A stretch of DNA of 64,000 bases from Rhizobium sp. FKL33 (GCF_005222915.1 NZ_STFX01000031.1:342342-406341); one strand, 5' to 3'. Counted from the stretch's first letter, positions 6,599 to 16,834 are shown. Made by a program: numbers and translations. The notes: generated by a model not told the origin, from the sequence alone.

Positions 6599-9502
6599 TC
6601 ACATGCAGAAAAATCGTCCGGCGTTGGCCAAGAGAATTTTATCCTCAACAATGGGCTTTACGAGCCACCCTCCGTCAATTTTCAACTTTAGGTACATTTT
6701 GAACGCCCGTCTGTTAACATCCGAAAGCGGTATCGACACACGGAAGCCGATATCGAAGTCCATAAGGCGCTGCAGACTTTGTGATACATCGGCGCGTAGT
6801 TTTCTTTCCGCATGGTAACTTGCCGATGGAACTGTTTCTGACAAATCGTCGACGAACTCCAACTGAATCATGATTGTGTCGGCTTTGCAGAGGCGCGCAG
6901 TTTCGTAAGCCCATCCATCGAACACCAATTGACCGGCAACTGGAATTCCCTTTTCGAGGTGCTCCTCATCAAATTCGCTGGTCGATGCGAATTTATCAAA
7001 ATGAATCTCGAAATCAGTTGAGCTAACCGATGGACCAGCCTTCTGAGTGATCGCTCCGATGCAGCACAGCGAGACCGCTTCTACAACTTCGTTGGGAAAC
7101 GTCGGTATTTCAATTTTGAATATACTGTTCTTGGCAGAGGTAGCGTTTATCGCTTCCCCGGCATAACTTCCTAGTCTGGTGCTGTATTCCGCGTCCAGGA
7201 TCTGTACTTGTTCGGGATGACCCTTGCGCAATTTGCGCTCGCCTTCACAGTTGACGTAAAAATAGATCTCCTCGATCATAAAGAAGCCGTTGATATCCTG
7301 CACGTCAAGATAGAGCTCGCCCGAATGACCGGCAGCATCCATCTCGACATAAAAGCGTCCTTTGCTGTTGAGGGTCGCGGTTGACTCCAAAGCGCCTCTT
7401 TCGCCGCCGCAGTTCCAGCGCATCCGCGCGAAGGGATCACGGCTCTCTCTTTCTCGAACTGCCTGAATGCCGAAAGGGAGAAGATTCTGGAGATCAGGAT
7501 TGTCGTGGCCAAATCCCTTGGCGCCCTGTGGCCAATACCAGTAGAGGAACTTTCCTTCGAGGATTTGGGTCGCCGCCATGTAGGGCTCTATGTCATCGAG
7601 ATATTCCGGCGTCATAGGGTCATGGCTGTCTATGATGCTATCATCATGGTTCCATGATCTGAACATCTCTTTCTCGTTCGGCGTCGGAGCGAATGTAAAC
7701 CGCGAGAGAATCCGGAGGGCTGCCTCCCTTAGGGGTTCTACCTCGACTTCTCCATAAGCGTCGTTCGCAAGTTCAACGAAATCGATGATGCCCGCCTGCA
7801 ACATTGCTATCTGATGCAATTGCTCAGCATTCGTAGAGGGCTTCGAATGCAGGGATTTGCCGTTCAGGTAGCCGGCGGTGGAGCCGATTTCCGGAGTGCA
7901 TACCTGCTCCAGAATTTCGACATATCTCATCAGCATATCTTCGACTTCACCCCAATCGAAGCCGTTGATGAGAAATCCCGCGACATTGCTGGTCTGCAAG
8001 GATGAGAAGGCGTGATTATTGAGCGCTAGGTAGAATCCTACAGTGTTTCTATCCTGAAATACTGGATGCTTGTCGACCTTCCTTTGTATCGATGCCGCCC
8101 AGCCCAGGTCGAGAAAGACAATGTTGTCATACTTTTTATCGCCTTCAGCCTCACCGACATACTTCTCGAACTGCGCGGTTACGGCTTCACCAAAGCTCTT
8201 TACCTTCGATATCAGCGTCTCGTTGGACAGGATGTATTCAATCACTCGGTCGCCGGAACCATCAGTTCCAATTGGCGCGCTTCTAAACTCAGCCGGCAAT
8301 GCGTGCGCGTTCAAGCCAATCTTCGCGAGGAAGTCGTCGAGCGGTTCACGTCGGCGTGCTGACATGAGCGCGGTGAGCGCAGCAGCAGAAGGCTTTCGGA
8401 GCTCCATCTGGTTCAGCGTACGCCGCGACAACGCCAGCAACCGCACATCTTGGTTGGGGCAAATCGTCCTGTAGAGAGCAGACAGGAAGCCTCCTTCCCG
8501 CAGCAGACCCAACACCAATGGGTTTGCCAGAGATTTGACGTTATCTTCCACCCATTTCAGATAGCTGAATAAAACCGGTCCGAGGATCTCGAAACCAAAC
8601 GAGTAGTAGCTCACCTCGGTATTCGGCTCATCTAGGAGCGGTCTTAGACTTCTAATTGAGGTCAATCTTCCGTGCCATGCGCCAATGCCCGAGGATTCCC
8701 AATAGCGCCGCTCGAGGGTCGGTTGCTTCAACTCTTGGTGAACCGTGCCCCAAAACGCACCGGCGCCATTCGGAACGAGACATGTTCTGATCCCATAGGA
8801 GATCGGCCTTTCGACATCGGCCCCAAAATTGTCGCCTATATGAAGCATCTCATAGGCATTGACTTTCTCGTTCTTCAATACGATTTCAAATAGCGTTCCG
8901 CCCTTTCCGGTTCCGAATTCCGAGGATGCGTAAAAGCGATCTATTTTATCGATTGTTCCGAGGCCGGTGATAAATTGCAGCTCCCCCGAGGTGTAATAAG
9001 TGTCGGATACAACAATTACTTTTTTTCCGAGTTTCTTTGCGTAATCTACGATTTCAATCATTTTCTGATTGAAGAACATGCAGTTTTTTTCGATTTCCAG
9101 CTCACATTTTATGAAGTCCTTGACGGAAATCGCTCCCCCTGCGAGTTTTTCTAGCTCGTTGTAAATCTGGGAGAGATTGACTTCATGCGATCCGCTCAAA
9201 ATCATTTTCTCTCGTGCGCTCTGTTCTGCGCGGATACGCCAGTCCTTGAATCTGTGATTGTCTATATACGCAGGCAGCATCCCGTTCTTGCGCAGCGCCT
9301 CGCCAATTCTGCCGAAGATTTCGATTGGCCGGTTCGCGGAACGCTTGATGAGCGTATCGAAGCAGTCGAAGCTTACGACCTTCACTTCGGGAAGCGCGAT
9401 CAAAGCTTTGAGTCGGTCATGCAGGGAATGAATCTTGTCTTCCTGGTATCGTTTGGGGGCACTCAAAATACGGTCAATGTTGTCCGGCGCAACTGCTTCC
9501 AT
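6599..9502 (-). CDS. Large multidomain protein with N-terminal HAD-like hydrolase domain (COG5610-like)
   Basis: 967 aa. Residues about 40-255 form a HAD-superfamily domain: motif I D46-x-x-D49 in VVSFDCFDTL, motif II in VIVVSDTYYTSGEL and motif III in LHIGDNFGADVERPISYGI. The central region (about 290-680) matches nothing I can name with certainty; similar HAD-headed proteins occur in polysaccharide gene clusters. The C-terminal 300 residues look beta-rich and contain a segment with GWAYE near residue 862 that resembles a module in two other proteins of this cluster. No signal peptide. GC is low relative to the flanks. It is divergent from the type I secretion genes. The function is unknown; phosphatase activity in glycan assembly is only a guess. 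Confidence 0.6.
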   Translation of the reverse strand: MEAVAPDNIDRILSAPKRYQEDKIHSLHDRLKALIALPEVKVVSFDCFDTLIKRSANRPIEIFGRIGEALRKNGMLPAYIDNHRFKDWRIRAEQSAREKMILSGSHEVNLSQIYNELEKLAGGAISVKDFIKCELEIEKNCMFFNQKMIEIVDYAKKLGKKVIVVSDTYYTSGELQFITGLGTIDKIDRFYASSEFGTGKGGTLFEIVLKNEKVNAYEMLHIGDNFGADVERPISYGIRTCLVPNGAGAFWGTVHQELKQPTLERRYWESSGIGAWHGRLTSIRSLRPLLDEPNTEVSYYSFGFEILGPVLFSYLKWVEDNVKSLANPLVLGLLREGGFLSALYRTICPNQDVRLLALSRRTLNQMELRKPSAAALTALMSARRREPLDDFLAKIGLNAHALPAEFRSAPIGTDGSGDRVIEYILSNETLISKVKSFGEAVTAQFEKYVGEAEGDKKYDNIVFLDLGWAASIQRKVDKHPVFQDRNTVGFYLALNNHAFSSLQTSNVAGFLINGFDWGEVEDMLMRYVEILEQVCTPEIGSTAGYLNGKSLHSKPSTNAEQLHQIAMLQAGIIDFVELANDAYGEVEVEPLREAALRILSRFTFAPTPNEKEMFRSWNHDDSIIDSHDPMTPEYLDDIEPYMAATQILEGKFLYWYWPQGAKGFGHDNPDLQNLLPFGIQAVRERESRDPFARMRWNCGGERGALESTATLNSKGRFYVEMDAAGHSGELYLDVQDINGFFMIEEIYFYVNCEGERKLRKGHPEQVQILDAEYSTRLGSYAGEAINATSAKNSIFKIEIPTFPNEVVEAVSLCCIGAITQKAGPSVSSTDFEIHFDKFASTSEFDEEHLEKGIPVAGQLVFDGWAYETARLCKADTIMIQLEFVDDLSETVPSASYHAERKLRADVSQSLQRLMDFDIGFRVSIPLSDVNRRAFKMYLKLKIDGGWLVKPIVEDKILLANAGRFFCM

Positions 9503-9687
9503 GTTCCCAAATCTCCATCTTTATGGGTTTGGGGTATGACATTGGGCAGACGGTTGCAAGTGTGTTCCGGGGCGATAATTTCCTCGTCCCAGGAGGATTC
9601 TGCAGGTTGAATGAAATCAAAAGTTGTTTGACGCCAGATCGCAATGGGGCGATAAGAATTGGTGTGCAAGCCGACTGCTGAGGCCAA

Positions 9688-11394
9688 ATGATCAGATCCA
9701 AAAATCCTGAAATCCTTGCTGTTGAAGGGGAATTCATCCGGGCTTTGGTGTTTTCCGCGATCGTAGGGTTCTTCTTGAACCTGGCGACGCTGGTCGGTCC
9801 CGTTTTTATGATTCAGGTCTACGGACGTGTGATTCCAAGCACGAGTCATGCCACTCTTTACGGGCTAATGACAATCGGCGCGTTTGGCGTCGTATTGTTT
9901 GGTGTCCTGGATTTTGTTCGTACTTGGACATATAGCGTGCTCGCTCATTCGCTGGCGCGGAGATTGAATCTCCCTGCCCTGAGAGCTGGAGTCATCAAAT
10001 CGATGCGCGGCGGCCCCAACGAAGGTGGTAGTGCGATTCGAGATATTGCAGAGTTGCGTCATTTTGTGAGCAGCAACAGTTTGTCCACTTTGATCGACGC
10101 CTGTTGGTCTCTGATCTTCATCACGGCGCTGTTTTTTATTCATGCCGTCTACGCCTATGTCGCCATAGGTTTCATCGCCGTTATGTTGGTGTGCAACATC
10201 ATTGCGGATGTTCTGACCCGCCAGACAATCAAGAAGGCCAACGAAGCGCAACATCACCATGCCCAGGAGGTCGCCAATTCGCTGCGGCATGCCGAGGCGA
10301 TCGAGGCTATGGGCATGCTCCCGGCGCTCGTTCGGGTGTGGCGGCGTTCGCAAGGGGAAATGTTGGAGCAAGCCCGCATCGCGGGTGGGCGAACCAGCAT
10401 AGTACTCGCTTTCACCAAGTCCCTGCAGAAAAGCCTGCCGATGGTCACCGTCGCCACGGGTGCCTTTCTCGTCCTCGACAATCAGATCAGCACGAGCGTG
10501 CTCTTCGCCGGCATGGTGCTTACTTCGCAGGCTGTCGGGCCATTTGCGAACATGGTCGAAAGCTGGCGCTCCTGGATCAATGCTGGCCAGGCCTGGACCC
10601 GCATCAAAACATTGGTCGAAGAGGAAGGCTCGGCGCGGCAGACCATGCCGGCGCCGGTCGGAGATGGCGATCTTCTGGTCGAGAATCTCGTCTATATCCC
10701 GGAAGGCCGCGACGTGCCGGTGCTGCATGGCATCAGCTTTTCAGTGTCGCCGGGCGAGGTGTTGGGGATCGCCGGTCCTTCGGGCGCCGGCAAGTCGACG
10801 CTGGCGCGCTGTCTCACCGGCATCATCAAGCCCACGGTCGGCGGCGTCTATCTCGATGGCCATTCGACCTGGCTCTGGGAGCGCGGCTCCTTCGGCAAGG
10901 CGGTCGGCTATTTGCCGCAATCGTTGTCGCTTCTCGACGGCACCATCCGCCAGACCATCGCCCGCATGCAGGACAGCGATCCGCGCGACGTCATCCGCGC
11001 CGCCCAGCAGGCCGGCGTGCACGAGATGATCGGCCGGCTGCCGCATGGCTATGACACGCCGGTGCAGGAAGGCATGCATATGCTCTCGGGGGGGCAACTG
11101 CAGCGTCTGGCGCTGGCCCGGGCGCTCTATGGCGAGCCGAAGCTGCTCATTCTGGACGAACCCAATTCCAATCTCGACCATGTCGGCGAGCAGGCGCTCG
11201 TCGCAGCCATCGAAAGCGTCAAGGCGCGCGGCGGCATCGTGGTGATGATCGCCCATCGCCCGTCGGTCATGGCCATCGCCGACAAGCTGATGGTGATCGA
11301 GGACGGTTCGATCAGCCAGTACGGCCCGCGCACCGAAGTCATCGAAATGATCATGCCGGGCGTTCGCGCCGTCACGCGCCGTCCGTCGGCCTGA
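9688..11394 (+). CDS. Type I secretion system permease/ATPase (PrtD family)
   Basis: 568-aa inner-membrane ABC exporter in which the transmembrane part (about 1-320) precedes one nucleotide-binding domain (about 330-560). Walker A is GPSGAGKST, the signature LSGGQLQRLALARAL, and Walker B LLILDEPNSNLD. There is no N-terminal C39-like domain, which places it with the PrtD/AprD exporters of RTX proteases and lipases. The membrane-fusion gene follows 13 nt later. An outer-membrane TolC partner is not encoded in this window. The first part of the gene is visibly poorer in GC than the last part, a possible recombination boundary. Confidence 0.9.
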   Translation: MIRSKNPEILAVEGEFIRALVFSAIVGFFLNLATLVGPVFMIQVYGRVIPSTSHATLYGLMTIGAFGVVLFGVLDFVRTWTYSVLAHSLARRLNLPALRAGVIKSMRGGPNEGGSAIRDIAELRHFVSSNSLSTLIDACWSLIFITALFFIHAVYAYVAIGFIAVMLVCNIIADVLTRQTIKKANEAQHHHAQEVANSLRHAEAIEAMGMLPALVRVWRRSQGEMLEQARIAGGRTSIVLAFTKSLQKSLPMVTVATGAFLVLDNQISTSVLFAGMVLTSQAVGPFANMVESWRSWINAGQAWTRIKTLVEEEGSARQTMPAPVGDGDLLVENLVYIPEGRDVPVLHGISFSVSPGEVLGIAGPSGAGKSTLARCLTGIIKPTVGGVYLDGHSTWLWERGSFGKAVGYLPQSLSLLDGTIRQTIARMQDSDPRDVIRAAQQAGVHEMIGRLPHGYDTPVQEGMHMLSGGQLQRLALARALYGEPKLLILDEPNSNLDHVGEQALVAAIESVKARGGIVVMIAHRPSVMAIADKLMVIEDGSISQYGPRTEVIEMIMPGVRAVTRRPSA

Positions 11395-11407
11395 AAGGAG
11401 CGCGCGC

Positions 11408-12796
11408 ATGTCCGCATCCATCACTCTGCCGCCGACCGAATATCACCGCCAGCCCGCGGGTCAATCCGCTCTCAGCGCCTGGGATGAAGTGGTCGCCGAG
11501 GAGCGCGCTTCCCGCGTCTCTCTCGCCGGGCCGGTTCTGCTCGGCCTCGCCACATTGCTGTTCGGGGTCGGCGGCTTCGGCCTCTGGGCGGCGGTCACGC
11601 CGCTGTCCTCCGCAGCCATCGCTTCGGGCCGCGTCATCGTCGAAAGCAACACCAAGACGATAAGCCATATCGAGGGCGGCTCGCTTCTGGCGCTCGCCGT
11701 GCATGAGGGCCAGCACGTCAAGGAAGGCGATCTGCTGCTTCAGCTCGATTCCACCCGCAGCCGCGCCACGGTGGCGCAGCTGTCCCAGCAACTTTATGTC
11801 CTGCACGTTCGCCTCGAGCGGTTGATCGCCGAGCGCGACGAGCAGGATGTCCTGACGGTCACGGTCGCCCCGCCTGCTGCGGTGGATGCGGTGATGGCCC
11901 GGCAGTTGGTCGACACCGAAAAGAAGCTGTTTTCCGAGCGGCGCAGCCAGCGCGCCGGAGAAGACGCCGCCGGCCGGGCGACAATCGATCAACTCGACAG
12001 CCAGCGTGAAGCGCTGGTGGCGCGCCGCGCCTCCTGGATGGAGCAGCTGCATTTCGTCGCGCGGGACCTGAAAACGGTGACGTCGCTCGAATCCAAGCAG
12101 CTGGCGACCCAGACCGCGCTGCATGAGAAGACCATCCAATTGATCGACATGAAGACGCGCATCGCCGAATCCGACGCGTCGATCGCTGAAAACAGTCAGC
12201 GCCGCAAGCAATCGGAACTGGAAGTCGCCAATCGTCGCACGGAATATTTCCGGGCGCTTTCGGAGCAGATCCAGGCGGCGCAGGCCGAAATCGCCCGGTT
12301 GAGCCAGGAACTGATTGCGGCGCGCGACGTGGTCGCCAAGGCTGATATCCGCTCGCCGCAGGATGGCGTGGTGGCCAATATCCGGCTGAAGACGCCGGGT
12401 TCGGCCGTCGTCAGCGGTCAGGCGATCCTCGACATCGTCCCCGCCAATCAGCCGATGCTGATCGAAGGCCGCGCCCGCGCCATGGATATCGACACGGTGC
12501 ATGTGGGGCAGAAGGCGGAAATTCACCTCAACGCCTTCGGAGCGTCGGAAAGTCGGCCGCTGATCGGCACGGTCAGTTATGTCGCCCCTGACGGCGTCGC
12601 CGACGAGCGCACGGGCGACGTGAACTTCGTGTTCCGCACCCAGATCGATCCGCGCGAACTGGCCAAGCAACCCAATCTCTTCCTCTATCCTGGCATGACC
12701 GCCACCGTGAACATCGTCACGGGCCAGCGCACCGCCATGGCCTATCTCGTGGGGCCCTTCCTCAAGAGTTTCAACCAGGCCTTCCGGGAGGACTGA
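11408..12796 (+). CDS. HlyD-family periplasmic adaptor of type I secretion (PrtE type)
   Basis: 462-aa membrane-fusion protein. A single transmembrane helix at about residues 38-62 is followed by a biotinyl/lipoyl-like half (SGRVIVESNTKTISHIEGG), a long coiled-coil hairpin (about 110-300) and the second lipoyl and beta-barrel region (SPQDGVVANIRLKTPGS). It bridges the ABC exporter to an outer-membrane channel. The gene starts 13 nt after the ABC gene behind AAAGGAG and ends 3 nt before the GT2 gene, so exporter and glycosyltransferase are in one operon. Confidence 0.9.
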   Translation: MSASITLPPTEYHRQPAGQSALSAWDEVVAEERASRVSLAGPVLLGLATLLFGVGGFGLWAAVTPLSSAAIASGRVIVESNTKTISHIEGGSLLALAVHEGQHVKEGDLLLQLDSTRSRATVAQLSQQLYVLHVRLERLIAERDEQDVLTVTVAPPAAVDAVMARQLVDTEKKLFSERRSQRAGEDAAGRATIDQLDSQREALVARRASWMEQLHFVARDLKTVTSLESKQLATQTALHEKTIQLIDMKTRIAESDASIAENSQRRKQSELEVANRRTEYFRALSEQIQAAQAEIARLSQELIAARDVVAKADIRSPQDGVVANIRLKTPGSAVVSGQAILDIVPANQPMLIEGRARAMDIDTVHVGQKAEIHLNAFGASESRPLIGTVSYVAPDGVADERTGDVNFVFRTQIDPRELAKQPNLFLYPGMTATVNIVTGQRTAMAYLVGPFLKSFNQAFRED

Positions 12797-12799
12797 CGC

Positions 12800-14842
12800 A
12801 TGGGTGAAAGCCGGCGAAGCGTCCCGCTCGCGCGGTTGGGCGAGGCGGTGGCCCTGTGCCGCGGGCCGCAAAACGAAGTGGACGCAAGGCGTGAATTCAG
12901 CTTTGTCGTCGATGGCGCGCCGCTTTGCGCGCTGTTGTTCGACGGCGCAGACGCGCTCGAGACGGCGCCGGAAATCGATCTGATTGCGGCCTTTGCGGCT
13001 TGGGGGGTCGCCCCCGAGGCCCGGGCGCATGCGCTGCGCATCCTCATGGAAACCGTGCGGCCGCTGTTTTCGCTCGAGCGCGATCCTGTCTTCGCGGCGC
13101 AGATGATCGTCGCCCTGGAAGCGCTTTCCCTCGGCGACGTCGGCGTCCGGCTCGAAACGATCGTCGGCCAGTCTTCTGCAGTCGGCGCAGTCACGGCCCG
13201 CACCCGCTTCAAGGGCGACGAACTGGTGTTCGCGTTCGGGGCCCAGGCGGGGGTAGCGCGCCTGGGTGGCCACTTTCCGTTTCTTGCGGCTCGGCGCGAC
13301 GATGAAGCGCTGTTTCTTCTCGATTTCGACGATCAGCTGGAGCCCGACGCCGCCTTCTATTTGCTGGGGCGGCGCGCCTCGCTGCGCATGCGCATGGTCG
13401 CGTCCCAGTCGCCGAATGCATCGGCGTTTCTCATGCGCAATGACGGTGTCAATGCCGATTTCGCCCGCGTTCTGGGGCAGATGAAACCGGAGACGTCCAC
13501 AAGTCTCAATCGCCTGTTGCGCGATCTTCCGGCGCAGTCCGTGCTGCACCAGCCGCTGTTCGGGGTTGCGATGGAGGTCGAAGTCGCGGCGCCGCTCGCG
13601 CATGGCCTGTTCGTCGCGGGCTGGTTCGATGATCCTGAAGGGCGGATCCAGTCGATCCATGTGGTCGACCACAGCCTGGTGGATCCAGACCTGAAGGCGG
13701 GCTGGAGGCTGTTTCCGGTTCTTGTTGACGCCGGCGCCGGCAAGCGCAGCGTGACCCGTTACTGCGCGTTCCTGCCGCGAAAACCTGATGCCCCGCTGTC
13801 TGTCGCCGCCCCGGAATTCCGCGTCGATCTCGACAATGGCGAAAGCCATCTCCTCCGCGCCCAGCCGACTTCATCGTCAGCAGTCCATTTGCGGGACGCC
13901 ATTCTGAACACGATCGTCGGCTCAGGTCTCGATCCCGATGTTCTGTCGAACGTCTATCTGCCGGCGATCGGACCGTTGCAGGCGGATATCAATGGTCGGC
14001 AGGCGGTGCGGCGGGTCGAGGATTATGGAAGGCGATCCAGCCGGCGGGCGTCGATTGTCGTTCCGCTTTATCGCGAGATTGGCTTTCTCCGCTCGCAGCT
14101 GATGGCCTTCTCGGTGGATTCCTTCATCAGGGACCATGTGGAGGTCATCTATGTGGTCGATGATCCGACCATCGCCTCCATCGTTTCGGCCTATTGCGAG
14201 GGGGCGATGTTCGCCTTCACGCTCGATATTCGTGTTGCTATCCTTGAACGCAATGGCGGCTACGCACTCGCCAACAATTTCGGGGTCAGCCTTGCCGAAG
14301 GTGAATTTTTGGCGCTGCTCAATTCCGACGTCATTCCCGAGCGGCCTGGCTGGCTCAACATGATCGCCGAAAAACTCGCATTGCTGCCGGCTTTTTCGGT
14401 CGTCGGCCCACGGCTTCTCTATGGCGATGGATCGCTTCAGCATGCAGGAATGTATTTCGATCGCCTGTCCAGCGGTTTCTGGCAGAATTTCCACTTCTGG
14501 AAAGGCTATTCGCGTCTCTATCCGCCGGCGCTGACCGAGCGCGAGGTGCCCGCTGTGACCGGGGCATGCATGGTTTTGTCGCGAGAGGCCTTTGTCGAGG
14601 TCGGCGGCTTTACGCCGGATTACGTCGTCGGCGATTATGAGGACAGTGATCTCTGCCTGAAATTGCGGTCCAAGGGCGGAGTTTGCTATTATGCCGCTTC
14701 GGTCGAACTCCGACATTACGAACGGCAATCCATGCCGCAGGACACGGCCGCCGTTGACCGCGGCTCCACCCAGTATAATCGGGCGCTTCACACCCTGAAA
14801 TGGGACACAACGATTCGGGAAGTCATGTCCGATGACCATTGA
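12800..14842 (+). CDS. Two-part glycosyltransferase with C-terminal GT2 domain
   Basis: 680 aa. The last 260 residues are a GT-A family 2 glycosyltransferase: RRASIVVPLYRE begins it at about 415, the DxD-like element is in LLNSDVIP, and GACMVLSREAF with GDYEDSDLCLKL supply the acceptor-side and catalytic acidic residues. The first 400 residues are not recognised; near 272 they contain FVAGWFDDPEGRI, which resembles modules in two neighbours. The gene is tightly joined to the exporter operon (3 nt after the adaptor, 11 nt overlap with the methyltransferase). It probably adds a sugar to a surface glycan or secreted product; donor and acceptor are unknown. Confidence 0.82.
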   Translation: MGESRRSVPLARLGEAVALCRGPQNEVDARREFSFVVDGAPLCALLFDGADALETAPEIDLIAAFAAWGVAPEARAHALRILMETVRPLFSLERDPVFAAQMIVALEALSLGDVGVRLETIVGQSSAVGAVTARTRFKGDELVFAFGAQAGVARLGGHFPFLAARRDDEALFLLDFDDQLEPDAAFYLLGRRASLRMRMVASQSPNASAFLMRNDGVNADFARVLGQMKPETSTSLNRLLRDLPAQSVLHQPLFGVAMEVEVAAPLAHGLFVAGWFDDPEGRIQSIHVVDHSLVDPDLKAGWRLFPVLVDAGAGKRSVTRYCAFLPRKPDAPLSVAAPEFRVDLDNGESHLLRAQPTSSSAVHLRDAILNTIVGSGLDPDVLSNVYLPAIGPLQADINGRQAVRRVEDYGRRSSRRASIVVPLYREIGFLRSQLMAFSVDSFIRDHVEVIYVVDDPTIASIVSAYCEGAMFAFTLDIRVAILERNGGYALANNFGVSLAEGEFLALLNSDVIPERPGWLNMIAEKLALLPAFSVVGPRLLYGDGSLQHAGMYFDRLSSGFWQNFHFWKGYSRLYPPALTEREVPAVTGACMVLSREAFVEVGGFTPDYVVGDYEDSDLCLKLRSKGGVCYYAASVELRHYERQSMPQDTAAVDRGSTQYNRALHTLKWDTTIREVMSDDH

Positions 14843-15596
14843 AAGACTCAACGAGGCGCTTGCGGCATTGCATGGCGGCCACGCGCCCGTTCCCCGGGCG
14901 GAAGACATCTTCATCGGCGATGGCGACTACACCGCAATCGCGGCGGAGTTTCTGAGCTATTTTGTCACCGTCGCGGGCTTGAAGCCTGATCACCGGGTTC
15001 TGGACATTGGCAGCGGCATCGGGCGGATGGCCTGCGGGCTTCGCCTTTTTCTCGATCCGCAGCGCGGCTCCTATCTCGGCTTCGATCCGGTGCAGGAAGG
15101 CGTGGCGTGGTGCCGCCAAGCCTATGCCGGCCAGGAGCATTTCCGCTTCGAATGGGTCGATCTCTATAACGAACTCTACAAACCCGACGGGACTATCCTG
15201 TCGACGGAATTCGTTTTTCCCGTCGAAGCTTCCAGCGTCGATCTCGCCATAGCAACATCGGTGTTCACCCATCTCTACGAGCCGGAAATCGCGGCCTATC
15301 TGCGGCAGACGGCCCGGGCGCTGACGCCGGAAGGAAGGCTGTTCGCGACGGCCTATCTTCATGACGGCGATCGTCCCGCCCCGAGCGACAGACCTCATCT
15401 GGTCTTCGACCAACAGGATCGCGATTATCCCCACAGGTGGCATGTCGAAGGCGCCCCGCCTCTGTCCGCAGTCTGCTTTTCCGAGGAATATTTTGCGCAA
15501 CTCGTCGCAGAAAACACCGGTCGCCGCGCCGATATCCGACCCGGTCGATGGCGGGGAGGTCCGGGGCCATGGTTTCAGGATCTCGTGTTGATATGA
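14832..15596 (+). CDS. Class I SAM-dependent methyltransferase
   Basis: 254 aa with a Rossmann-type SAM site: motif I VLDIGSGIGRMACGL at about residues 56-70, acidic motif II in YLGFDPV, and a post-II segment VDLAIATSVFTHLYEPE. The start overlaps the GT2 gene by 11 nt and the stop overlaps the next gene by an ATGA, so translation is coupled. Context suggests methylation of a sugar residue or glycan end, an inference only. Confidence 0.85.
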   Translation: MTIERLNEALAALHGGHAPVPRAEDIFIGDGDYTAIAAEFLSYFVTVAGLKPDHRVLDIGSGIGRMACGLRLFLDPQRGSYLGFDPVQEGVAWCRQAYAGQEHFRFEWVDLYNELYKPDGTILSTEFVFPVEASSVDLAIATSVFTHLYEPEIAAYLRQTARALTPEGRLFATAYLHDGDRPAPSDRPHLVFDQQDRDYPHRWHVEGAPPLSAVCFSEEYFAQLVAENTGRRADIRPGRWRGGPGPWFQDLVLI

Positions 15597-16834
15597 CGAT
15601 GTCGCCCCCGCGCATTCTGCAGATCGCGCATAATCACCCGATATTCCATGCCGGCGGCACGGAGTTGACGGCTATGGCCCTGCATCGCCAGGCGCTTGCG
15701 GAAGGCGTGGACAGCTGGTTTCTCGGGGCTCTAGACGACACCCAGATCCGCCCAAATCAGGGTACGCAAATGATCGGCCTGTCCGAGGATGGACGGGAAT
15801 CGGCGCTGTTTGCCGAGGATTTCAAAAGGTTCAGCCTCTCCCAAGAGGATTTCTTCGGGTTTCAGCGTGAACTTCAGGCCTATCTCCGCAGCGTGCGGCC
15901 GGATGTCGTTCACGTGCATCACATGCTCAATTTCGGCCTGGAGGCGCTCCATCTCATCCGCAACACCTTGCCCGACGCGCGGATGATCCTGACGCTTCAC
16001 GACTATTATCTCATCTGCGCCAACAATGGTCAGCTCTTCAAGCACGACACGATGACGCGCTGTCGCGGACCTCAGCTGCATGACTGTCTGAAATGCATCC
16101 CGCAGATGACTGCCAACGATTTTTCGATGCGGCAGCTCGACATCACCCATGCGCTGCGGCTGTTCGATCATCTGGTCTCGCCGTCTTATTTCCTCAAGTC
16201 GATGTTTGAAGGCCAGTTTTCGCAATTTTCGCCCATCGAGGTTATCGAAAACGGCTATTTTGGCGAAGAGGCGCCTCCGCCGGTCCGGAGACGGATTTCC
16301 GGCGGACCTATCGTCTTCGGATATTTCGGCAATATATCGGCGGTGAAGGGTTTGCCGGATCTGCTCACGGCGGCCGACATCCTGCTCGAACGGGGCGTCG
16401 GCGAGTTCCGTATCCGGGTTCACGGCGCGCAACTGTTCGAGGATAAGCCGCTCACCGATCGGATGGCCCTTGCCAAAAGCAGGTTGGGTCACCGGCTCAC
16501 CTTTCAAGGGGCCTATCAGGGACATGAAACCGGCCGCTTGATGTCCGAGGTGGATTGCGTCGTCTTTCCGTCGATCTGGTGGGAAAATGCGCCGCTCGTC
16601 ATCAACGAGGCACTGTATTGCCAGCGACCGGTGATCGCCTATCCGCATGGCGGGGCGCCCGAGATCTTGAAGAGGCACGGCGGAGGACTGTTTCCAGCGT
16701 CGTCCGACCCCGAGGCCATGGCCGATTTGATGCAGGACGTCATTGAGCAACCCTCGCTGCTCGATATGGCGTTCGGTCGCGTCCCAGACCGCGCCGATTT
16801 GTTGCGCTCCTATATGCGGCTCTATCGTTCCTGA
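15593..16834 (+). CDS. Glycosyltransferase family 4
   Basis: 413 aa from the ATG that overlaps the methyltransferase stop as ATGA; the longer in-frame reading frame upstream lies inside the methyltransferase gene and is not needed. The protein has a GT-B fold: N-terminal RILQIAHNHPIFHAGGTE with the glycine-rich loop, and C-terminal nucleotide-sugar site ENAPLVINEALYCQRPVIA with the paired glutamates. It is the last gene of the plus-strand exporter/glycan operon and its 3' end overlaps the opposing GT4 gene by 13 nt. Confidence 0.87.
   Translation: MTMSPPRILQIAHNHPIFHAGGTELTAMALHRQALAEGVDSWFLGALDDTQIRPNQGTQMIGLSEDGRESALFAEDFKRFSLSQEDFFGFQRELQAYLRSVRPDVVHVHHMLNFGLEALHLIRNTLPDARMILTLHDYYLICANNGQLFKHDTMTRCRGPQLHDCLKCIPQMTANDFSMRQLDITHALRLFDHLVSPSYFLKSMFEGQFSQFSPIEVIENGYFGEEAPPPVRRRISGGPIVFGYFGNISAVKGLPDLLTAADILLERGVGEFRIRVHGAQLFEDKPLTDRMALAKSRLGHRLTFQGAYQGHETGRLMSEVDCVVFPSIWWENAPLVINEALYCQRPVIAYPHGGAPEILKRHGGGLFPASSDPEAMADLMQDVIEQPSLLDMAFGRVPDRADLLRSYMRLYRS

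Noticed and set aside
11372..13849. 825-codon open frame antisense to the adaptor and GT2 genes
   Set aside because: The opposite strand carries clear HlyD and GT2 genes; this frame is an Arg/His-rich shadow.
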